64,000 nucleotides of DNA, taken from NCBI GenBank assembly GCA_025350465.1, contig JANXXU010000002.1:1-64000 (forward strand), in the 5' to 3' direction. The translations under genes and the position numbers were made by a program. The notes beneath the pieces are model-generated. The model did no database searches. It was not told the origin of the DNA and saw only the letters and a program-made list of their open reading frames with translations. The DNA is from Alphaproteobacteria bacterium (lineage in GTDB: Bacteria > Pseudomonadota > Alphaproteobacteria > Micropepsales > Micropepsaceae). Positions 56,895 through 64,000 of this stretch are shown piece by piece. Position 1 is the first letter of the stretch. The number at the start of each line of letters is the position of its first letter.

Positions 56895-59499
56895 ATTCCG
56901 GCTCGATCACGGGATCGGGCTCGGGCGCGAAGGTCGGCACGGGCTGCGGCGCTGCTTGCGGCAGAATGCTGATGATCGCCATGGCCAGCGTCGCCGCATA
57001 AGGCAGCGCTTGCACCGCCAGCATCCCCATCCAGACCAGCGCGCTCGGATCGTCGGTGCCGCGGACCTGCAGGGTTGCGAAGATCGCCCAAATCAGCGCG
57101 GCTAGCAGCGCGATCTCTTCCCAGGCGATGGCGACGACTTGGCGCAACGGCGCGGCGTGCTCGAGCTTAGGCGTGCGCAGAAACGGTTTACCGGAGGTCG
57201 TTAGGCCCGAGAGCACGGCGCGGGCGACCGTGTGCGACAAGGACAAACCCGCGACCGACGCCGCGATGGCGCCGACGACGCCGGTCTTCACGCGATAGGG
57301 ATAAAGCCAGAGCGTCTTGGTGATCTTGACGGCGAAGAGCGCCAGCGCAACGCAGGCGAGCGAGGTCAACGGCACATCGAAACGGCGAGAGTCGGCCGAC
57401 ATCAACAGCGTCCAGACGATGCCGCCCAGGGTGAAGAAGAAGGCGAGCGCATCGGCGATCCACGGCAACCAGCCGGAGATGAAGTGATATTTCTGCGCGC
57501 CCGACAACTTGGTCCTGTTGGTCAGCAACGCCACCATATGGCGCTTGAAGATTTGCATGGCGCCATAGACCCAACGATGGCGCTGCGCCTTGTAGGCGGC
57601 GAGCGTATCGGGCATCAAGCCGCGGCCGAGGCTGCGGTCGATGTAGACGGATTCCCATCCCGCTTCGAACAGGCGCAGGCCCAATTCGGTGTCTTCGGTG
57701 ATGCACCATTCGGCCCAGCCGCCGACCTCGGCAAGCGCGTTCTTACGCATCATCGTCATCGTGCCGTGCTGGATGATGGCGTTGTCTTCGTGGCGCTCGA
57801 CCATGCCGATGCGGAAGAAGCCGGCGTATTCCTCATAGGCCATGCGCTTGAACATGCTTTCGTCGGCGTCGCTATAATCCTGCGGCGCCTGCACCAGGCC
57901 GACTTTCGGATTGTGGAAGTGCGCGGTCGCGATGGTCAGCCAGTTGGGCTCAACCTGATAGTCGCTGTCGATGACGGCGACGATTTCCGCGCGCGGATCG
58001 GCGACGGAGAGGGCAATGTTCAGGGCGCCGGCCTTGAAACCCTTCACGTCGTCGAAATGGAAAAACCGGAAGCGCGGCCCCAAGCCGCGGCAATGCTCTT
58101 CGACTGGCTGCCAGACCTCGGCATCGCGCGTGTTGTTGTCAAGCACGACGACTTCGAACTCGGGATAGTCGAGGCGCGCCAGCGCGCTCAAGGTTCGCAC
58201 CACCATCTCCGGCGGCTCGTTGTAGCAGGGCACGTGGATCGAGACGAAGGGTTTGGCGGCCTCGAGCGCGGTCACGATGGGCCGGCGGCGCGTGCGCCAT
58301 ATCGCGTGCGCCATCTCGATGCCTTCGGTCAGGATGACGGCGGCGGCAAGTGAGCCCACCGGAATGACGATGGCAAAGACGGCGATCGTCATCAGATCAG
58401 CGTATTGCAGCGCAGCGCCCCAAAAAATGCCGATCGTACCCGACACCATGACGGCAATGCTGGCGGCGAGAAATAGAATGCCGCCGAAGCCAAGATGGGG
58501 CGTGCGCTTTAGCAGCGTGGCCCCGGCGCCGACCGACAACAGGATGGCGACAAGCGCAATCCACGGCCATTCAGGGAGCGAGGAGACGACGCCGCGGAAG
58601 TCGAATTTCGGGTGACCTTCCGCATCGAAGACGCCCCAATAAGCGCCGACAGCACCTTCTGGCGCGCCCTTCCACGGCTGGTCGTAGGCTTCGATGATGT
58701 AGTAAGGCCAGCTGCTGGCCTGGGCCGTCGAGACGAAGTTGCGCAGGAACGCAGCCTCGTTCGCAGTGGCCGGAACGGCGCTCCTGAATGGACGACCGGC
58801 GGACGGCCAGCCGACCTCAGCGATGAAGATCGGCTTACCCTTGAACTGCTTCTCCAACGCGGCAACGTGGAGCTTCAATTCGCGAAAACTGTCGTCGGCG
58901 GAGATGCCTTCCCAGAATGGAATGAAGTGCGCGCCGATGAAGTCGGCCGCCTCGGCTAACCCAGGATTCGCTGCCCATACGTTCCACGGCTCCGCCGTAG
59001 AGACGGGGATGCGATACGGCAACGCGCGCTTCACGCGGCGTATATAAGACGTGATTTGGTCGACCGTGAGTTCGCCGCGCACGCCAAAGGCTTCGTTGCC
59101 CACGAAGACGCGATCGACGATGCCGGGGCAATCGCGAATCGCCTTTAGTGCGGTTGATATTTCTTGATCGTTGGTCGCCGCATCGGGCCCGAGCCAAATG
59201 CCGAGACCGACGCCCCTGAGACCAACCTCGGCAGCGACGCATGGTACCTGATCGAGGCCGCGCGAGACCGAATAGGTGCGGACATGATTGCCGATCTTCG
59301 CGAGCTGGGTCAGGTCGCGTTTGATGCGGTCGCGAGGAATGTGGTTCGCGAGCTGGGTGTTGTAGAGGCCACTTGGGTTGTAGGAGAAGCCGTACGCTTT
59401 ACCCCGCCAGTCCGGCGCATCGACTTGCCAGTCCATCGAGAACCAGAGGCCAAGCGTTGCGAGGGAAACGAGGGCAAGCGCAAGATTGACGGAACGCAT
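56878..59499 (-). CDS. GH17-GT2 fusion: NdvC-like beta-glucan synthase
   Basis: 873 residues. After an N-terminal hydrophobic segment, a GH17-like (beta/alpha)8 domain (about 35-315) contains GNEAFGVRGELT with the acid/base Glu and IFIAEVGWPSAGRP with the nucleophile Glu. Transmembrane helices follow (about 315-400). A GT2 domain (about 410-640) has PCYNEPPE, VVLDNNTRD, the DSDYQ motif, WCITEDTELG and the QRHRW (Q-x-x-R-W) signature, then several C-terminal helices. In Bradyrhizobium NdvC is linked to cyclic beta-1,3;1,6-glucan formation. The same role here is inference. Confidence 0.88.
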   Translation of the reverse strand: MRSVNLALALVSLATLGLWFSMDWQVDAPDWRGKAYGFSYNPSGLYNTQLANHIPRDRIKRDLTQLAKIGNHVRTYSVSRGLDQVPCVAAEVGLRGVGLGIWLGPDAATNDQEISTALKAIRDCPGIVDRVFVGNEAFGVRGELTVDQITSYIRRVKRALPYRIPVSTAEPWNVWAANPGLAEAADFIGAHFIPFWEGISADDSFRELKLHVAALEKQFKGKPIFIAEVGWPSAGRPFRSAVPATANEAAFLRNFVSTAQASSWPYYIIEAYDQPWKGAPEGAVGAYWGVFDAEGHPKFDFRGVVSSLPEWPWIALVAILLSVGAGATLLKRTPHLGFGGILFLAASIAVMVSGTIGIFWGAALQYADLMTIAVFAIVIPVGSLAAAVILTEGIEMAHAIWRTRRRPIVTALEAAKPFVSIHVPCYNEPPEMVVRTLSALARLDYPEFEVVVLDNNTRDAEVWQPVEEHCRGLGPRFRFFHFDDVKGFKAGALNIALSVADPRAEIVAVIDSDYQVEPNWLTIATAHFHNPKVGLVQAPQDYSDADESMFKRMAYEEYAGFFRIGMVERHEDNAIIQHGTMTMMRKNALAEVGGWAEWCITEDTELGLRLFEAGWESVYIDRSLGRGLMPDTLAAYKAQRHRWVYGAMQIFKRHMVALLTNRTKLSGAQKYHFISGWLPWIADALAFFFTLGGIVWTLLMSADSRRFDVPLTSLACVALALFAVKITKTLWLYPYRVKTGVVGAIAASVAGLSLSHTVARAVLSGLTTSGKPFLRTPKLEHAAPLRQVVAIAWEEIALLAALIWAIFATLQVRGTDDPSALVWMGMLAVQALPYAATLAMAIISILPQAAPQPVPTFAPEPDPVIEPEFKQAA

Positions 59500-59688
59500 C
59501 TGCCGTTACCAACCCACCTGGGCATTCAGAAAGGACTCTTCAGTCCGTGCCTGCCCCGCCTGCCCTGGTCGGTGCCGCCCCTTGCTGCGATGCAACATAT
59601 CACGAAAAAAGGCTAAATCGTGGCGCGCCATCGCCACACCTCGTCAGAACCGCGTTAACAACGCGCGACAGGCCGTCGCGGGCATCAC

Positions 59689-60204
59689 CTATTTGATGTC
59701 GACGAGCTCGATTTCGAACACCAAGACCTGGTCGGGCTTGATCGGGCCCTTGCCTTCCCGGCCGTAGCCGAACTCGGGCGGCAGGGCCATTTCCCACTTG
59801 TCGCCATTGCGCATCAGCGGCACCACTTCTTGCCAGCCCTTCACAACACTTTGGAGCTCAAATTCAACCGGCTTGTCGGCAGTAGTCTGGTCGAAAACAG
59901 TGCCGTCGATGAGGCTGCCTTTGTAGCGGACGATGACAGTGGACGCCCAGGTTGCCTTGCGTCCCTTGCCCGAGCCCGTTGTCAGAACGCGATAAGCGAT
60001 GCCGTTGTCGAGAACCTTGACCCCTTCCTTGTGCTTATAAGCGTCAAGGAAAGCCTGCATTTTGGCCCAATTGGCCTCGTCGCGCGCGGGCAGATAGTCC
60101 GGGTGTGCCGGCTTGGCCGGCTTGTCACCGCTCAAACTGAATGAACAAGCCGTGAGACCAAAGACTGCGACGAACGCCAACAGGACAGCACGACCCCACG
60201 ACAT
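59689..60204 (-). CDS. FKBP-type peptidyl-prolyl isomerase lipoprotein
   Basis: 171 residues. Signal peptide with lipobox L17-T-A-C20, so a lipidated envelope protein. The FKBP domain (about 75-171) shows VRYKGSLIDGTVFDQT, VVKGWQEVVPLMRNGDKWEMALPPEFGYGREG and LVFEIELVDI. It probably assists folding of periplasmic or outer-membrane proteins. GGGAG precedes ATG 60204, favouring it over an in-frame ATG at 60222. Confidence 0.9.
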   Translation of the reverse strand: MSWGRAVLLAFVAVFGLTACSFSLSGDKPAKPAHPDYLPARDEANWAKMQAFLDAYKHKEGVKVLDNGIAYRVLTTGSGKGRKATWASTVIVRYKGSLIDGTVFDQTTADKPVEFELQSVVKGWQEVVPLMRNGDKWEMALPPEFGYGREGKGPIKPDQVLVFEIELVDIK

Positions 60205-60342
60205 CGGTGACTCCCGGATCAAACAAGAGGGCGTGAGACTTGCCCGGGCTTCACAATTCTTTCAAGGGGTCGCGGAGACAGGGGTCTGACGGCGCCCGGT
60301 GCAACCGATAAGATCGGCCGCACTGCACGAAGGACATTCACC

Positions 60343-61137
60343 ATGGCCGAAGCGCCGATACTGACCAAAGAGCTCGACGGGGCGGTTGCGATCTTGACCT
60401 TGAACCGGCCGGAAGCGCGAAACGCGCTTTCGGAGGAGTTGATGGGTGCACTGCAAACGGCCCTCGACCAGGCCGCCGGCGACAAGGCGGTCAAGGCCGT
60501 CGTGATCGCGGCAAGCGGACCTGCCTTCTGCGCCGGGCACGATTTGAAGCAGATGACGCCCCACATGAGCGACCCCGACAAGGGCCGCGTCTATTTCGAA
60601 AAACTGTTCGCGCAGTGCTCGCGTTTGATGCAGGCGATCGTACGCTGTCCGAAGCCGGTGATCGCGCAGGTGCACGGCATCGCGACGGCGGCGGGCTGTC
60701 AGCTGGTGGCGAGTTGCGATCTGGCGGTGGCGAGCGACGCGGCGCGCTTTGCCACGCCCGGCGTCAATATCGGTTTGTTCTGCTCGACGCCGATGGTGGC
60801 CTTGTCGCGCAACGTGCCGCGCAAGCAGGCGATGGAGATGCTGCTCACCGGCGATCTCATCGATGCAAAGACCGCCAAGGCCATCGGCCTCGTCAATCAC
60901 GTGTCGACGCACGACGAGTTGCGCGTCACGACGATGCATCTGGCGCACAAGATCGCGAGCAAATCGCGCGCGAGCGTCGCGCTCGGCAAAGAGGCGTTCT
61001 ACCGCCAGCTCGATATGAGTTTGAGCGAGGCCTACGACTACGCCAGCGAAGTGATGACGCGCAACATGATGATGGCCGACGCCAACGAAGGCATCTGCGC
61101 CTTCATCGACAAGCGCACGCCCAAGTGGGAAGCGTGA
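60343..61137 (+). CDS. Enoyl-CoA hydratase/isomerase-family protein
   Basis: 264 residues, crotonase fold. NRPEARNALSEELM near 20-33, the oxyanion-hole residues in PAFCAGHDLKQM and GIATAAGCQLVASCDLAVAS near 115-134. The usual second catalytic Glu of the active hydratases is not apparent (ATPGVNIGLFCSTPMVALSR has no Glu), which resembles the ECHDC3 subgroup. Hydratase, hydrolase or isomerase activity cannot be assigned with confidence. AAGGA precedes ATG 60343. The aldo/keto reductase follows after 42 bp. Confidence 0.85.
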   Translation: MAEAPILTKELDGAVAILTLNRPEARNALSEELMGALQTALDQAAGDKAVKAVVIAASGPAFCAGHDLKQMTPHMSDPDKGRVYFEKLFAQCSRLMQAIVRCPKPVIAQVHGIATAAGCQLVASCDLAVASDAARFATPGVNIGLFCSTPMVALSRNVPRKQAMEMLLTGDLIDAKTAKAIGLVNHVSTHDELRVTTMHLAHKIASKSRASVALGKEAFYRQLDMSLSEAYDYASEVMTRNMMMADANEGICAFIDKRTPKWEA

Positions 61138-61179
61138 GCCGCCGCTTCGCAACCGATTTTCGCTAAAGGAGACGAGACG

Positions 61180-62211
61180 ATGGACTATCGCCAATTGGGA
61201 CGTTCGGGATTGACCGTGCCGGTGCTGACGCTGGGCACGGGCACGTTCAGCGGCAAAGGCGGTTTGGCGGCCTGGGGCTCGACCGACGCGGCCGAAGCAA
61301 CGCGGCTCGTCGATGTCTGCCTTGAGCATGGCCTCATGTTCGACAGCGCCGACATCTATTCGGGCGGCGCCTCGGAAGAAATCTTGGGCGCGGCGATCAA
61401 GGGGCGGCGCGACAAGGTCTTGATCTCGACCAAGGCGACGTTTCGCTCCGGCAAAGAACCGAACGAGGTCGGCTCGTCGCGCTTTCATCTGACGCGCGCG
61501 GTCGAGGGCGCGCTCAGGCGCCTCGGCACCGATCACATCGATCTCTTCCAGCTGCACGGCTACGACGCCAAGACGCCGCCGGAGGAAGTGCTCTCGACGC
61601 TCGATGCGCTGATCCGCGCCGGCAAGATCGGCTATATCGGCGTCTCCAATTTCTCGGGCTGGCATTTGATGAAGGCGCTGGCGACGGCGGATCGCTACGG
61701 CCTGCCGCGCTATGTTGCGAACCAGACCTATTATTCGCTCGTCGGGCGCGATTACGAGTGGGAGTTGATGCCGCTCGGTCTCGATCAGGGCGTCGGCGCG
61801 GTCGTGTGGTCGCCGCTCGGTTGGGGCCGCCTCACGGGCCGGATCCGCCGCGGCAAGCCGCTGCCCGAAATCAGCCGCCGCAACGTCAAGGGCTCGAACG
61901 ACATGGGGCCGCCGGCGGACGACGAGTATGTCTTCAAGGTCGTCGACGCGCTCGACGAGGTCGCGGAAGAGACGCGCAAGTCCGTGCCGCAAGTGGCGCT
62001 GAATTGGCTCCTGCAGCGCCCGACCGTCGCCACCGTCATCATCGGCGCGCGCAACGAACAGCAGCTGAAGGATAATCTCGGCGCCGTCGGTTGGGCGCTC
62101 ACGCCCGAGCAGATCAAGAAGCTCGACAAAGCGAGCGCGCTGACGATGCCTTATCCTTATTGGCACCAGCGCCAGTTCGTCGAGCGCAATCCGTTTCCGA
62201 CGCGGGTGTGA
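61180..62211 (+). CDS. Aldo/keto reductase
   Basis: 343 residues, (beta/alpha)8 NADPH oxidoreductase. The catalytic tetrad is visible: Asp and Tyr in FDSADIYSGGASEEILG (about 66-82), Lys in VLISTKATF and His in LFQLHGYD near 125-132. The YIGVSNFSGW and IIGARNEQQLKDNL cofactor-binding segments follow. It probably reduces or oxidises an aldehyde or sugar. GGAG is 9 nt before ATG 61180. Convergent with the SDR, 4 bp apart. Confidence 0.92.
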   Translation: MDYRQLGRSGLTVPVLTLGTGTFSGKGGLAAWGSTDAAEATRLVDVCLEHGLMFDSADIYSGGASEEILGAAIKGRRDKVLISTKATFRSGKEPNEVGSSRFHLTRAVEGALRRLGTDHIDLFQLHGYDAKTPPEEVLSTLDALIRAGKIGYIGVSNFSGWHLMKALATADRYGLPRYVANQTYYSLVGRDYEWELMPLGLDQGVGAVVWSPLGWGRLTGRIRRGKPLPEISRRNVKGSNDMGPPADDEYVFKVVDALDEVAEETRKSVPQVALNWLLQRPTVATVIIGARNEQQLKDNLGAVGWALTPEQIKKLDKASALTMPYPYWHQRQFVERNPFPTRV

Positions 62212-62215
62212 CACG

Positions 62216-63043
62216 TCACTTCGCTTTCGGCAGTGCGTAGACCGCGCCGACGACGCCCTCGAAGACCCGGCCGGGCAAGAGGCGCCGCGCGGTGATGGCG
62301 GCGCGCTCGATCGGTGTGGCGCAGACGTAGCGCAGCTTCGGCCTCTTGGCGGCGATGGCACGCGAGACGAGGCGCGCGACCTTGTCGGCGGGCGGACCGG
62401 CGTGTTCGGCCTTCGCCATCACGGCGACGGCGTGCCGCGCGCGCGCCGCGTAGATGGCGCTTGATTTCGCTGCCTCAGTCCATTCGCGCGCGTTGGGGAA
62501 ATTGGAGTTGGTGTCGCCGGGTTCGATCATCACGACGTCGATGCCGAAGGGTTTGACTTCGATGCTGAGCGCTTCGCTCATGCCTTCGAGCGCGAATTTC
62601 GAGGCGCAATAGGCGCCCTGAAACGGGATGCCGACACGCGCGCCGAGCGATGAGATCTGGATGATGCGGCCGCGGCCTTGTTCGCGCATCGCCGGCAGCA
62701 CCGCTTGGCACACGCGCAAAGGGCCGAGGAGGTTCGTCTCCAGCTGGCGGCGCATGTCGTCGGGCGCGGTGTCCTCGATCGCGCCGGCGAGGCCGAAGCC
62801 CGCGTTGTTGACGAGGACGTCGATACGCCCGGCCGCCGCCAGCAGCTGCGCCACCGCTTGCGCCACGGAGTCGTCGCGGCGCACGTCCATCGTCAGCATG
62901 CGAACGCCGTCGGCCGGGGCTGCGCTGCCCGTGTTGCGCGAGGTTCCAAAGACCGTGTGCCCCTCGCCCGCAAGGCGCTTGGCGATCGCCGCGCCGATGC
63001 CCGACGAGGCGCCGGTGACGAGGATAATTTTGGCTTCCGCCAC
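62216..63043 (-). CDS. Short-chain dehydrogenase/reductase
   Basis: 275 residues. TGASSGIGAAIAKRLAGEG near 10-28, NNAGFGLAG near 84-92, the Ser in QISSLGARVG and Y-C-A-S-K in GAYCASKFALEG near 151-162. The family is oxidoreductases for retinol-, steroid- or 3-keto-type substrates with a longer C-terminus (about 190-275), ending in an RLLPGRVFEGVVG segment. GTG 63043 has AGGAG upstream. It is divergent from the CoA-binding protein gene with a 25-bp spacer. Confidence 0.88.
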   Translation of the reverse strand: MAEAKIILVTGASSGIGAAIAKRLAGEGHTVFGTSRNTGSAAPADGVRMLTMDVRRDDSVAQAVAQLLAAAGRIDVLVNNAGFGLAGAIEDTAPDDMRRQLETNLLGPLRVCQAVLPAMREQGRGRIIQISSLGARVGIPFQGAYCASKFALEGMSEALSIEVKPFGIDVVMIEPGDTNSNFPNAREWTEAAKSSAIYAARARHAVAVMAKAEHAGPPADKVARLVSRAIAAKRPKLRYVCATPIERAAITARRLLPGRVFEGVVGAVYALPKAK

Positions 63044-63068
63044 GGCGCTTACTCCTTATGATTGGGCG

Positions 63069-64000
<932 letters not shown>

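Noticed and set aside
60262-62361. 699-codon reverse-strand open frame
   Set aside because: It lies antisense to the enoyl-CoA hydratase and aldo/keto reductase genes and reads Arg/His/Gln-rich without any domain; such shadow frames are expected in GC-rich DNA.
62628-63068. Upstream part of the CoA-binding protein frame
   Set aside because: It is antisense to the divergent SDR gene; the family starts at ATG 63069.

Overview
The window looks like a chromosomal segment of a GC-rich alphaproteobacterium. The signs are the xseB-ispA-dxs block followed by an RlmD-type 23S rRNA methyltransferase, a pdxH/DnaJ pair and a fabI-aroC pair of the kind found in Rhizobiales and relatives, an NdvC-like GH17/GT2 glucan synthase, a CoA-binding protein coupled to MetY, and many acyl-CoA and short-chain dehydrogenase genes. 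Genus cannot be set from sequence reading alone. Genes are densely packed, often with ATGA stop/start overlaps. I see no phage, transposase, integrase or CRISPR array.

Layout. 1-9 kb: tRNA-Gln at the left edge, an acyl-CoA synthetase, a GST, a metallo-beta-lactamase (MBL) hydrolase with a DUF1499 protein, a second (DmdB-like) acyl-CoA ligase, a class III aminotransferase and an anchored alpha/beta hydrolase. 9-15 kb: a CDF metal exporter coupled to pdxH, a Sel1-repeat lipoprotein, a CbpA-type DnaJ, and thiC under a TPP riboswitch. 15-18.4 kb: an EmrA/EmrB-type efflux operon with its own TetR gene and a perfect 21-bp palindrome over the promoter. 18.6-25.7 kb: an autotransporter-like outer-membrane protein, two PLP enzymes, a SLOG-like plus SLATT-like membrane protein (the best candidate for an uncharacterised nucleotide-sensing effector), DUF1772 and DUF2237. 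25.8-34 kb: housekeeping genes (fabI, aroC, rlmD-type methyltransferase, dxs, ispA, xseB). 33.9-35.85 kb: a degenerate patch with a broken hydrolase gene, about 0.8 kb without recognisable genes, and an orphan secreted protein. 35.85-45 kb: a deacetylase, a ZntB-like transporter lacking the GxN signature, a D-cysteine desulfhydrase-like enzyme, a long inverted repeat, an SDR, two divergent MBL proteins, a TMEM175-type channel, and a VOC protein coupled to a CoA-transferase. 45-52.5 kb: rhodanese, thioesterase, a hydrolase/TetR divergent pair with twin operators, an SDR, a secreted tannase/feruloyl-esterase-type enzyme and a DmdC-like acyl-CoA dehydrogenase. 52.6-64 kb: YceI-cytochrome b561-YceI, Sua5, an FAD-linked D-2-hydroxyacid dehydrogenase, the GH17/GT2 glucan synthase, a lipoprotein FKBP, enoyl-CoA hydratase, aldo/keto reductase, SDR, a CoA-binding protein and the truncated start of metY.

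How the genes work together. Catabolic genes (two CoA ligases, acyl-CoA dehydrogenase, enoyl-CoA hydratase, CoA-transferase, thioesterase, SDRs, several hydrolases, the tannase-like esterase) suggest a heterotroph that activates and oxidises varied organic acids and esters. Two TetR loci handle efflux and hydrolase induction. Palindromic repeats of several families sit between genes (1803-1839, 7570-7610, 35792-35844, 38851-39028, 40535-40600), and some probably double as terminators. Start codons were chosen by Shine-Dalgarno matches, overlaps and family length, and uncertain starts are flagged.
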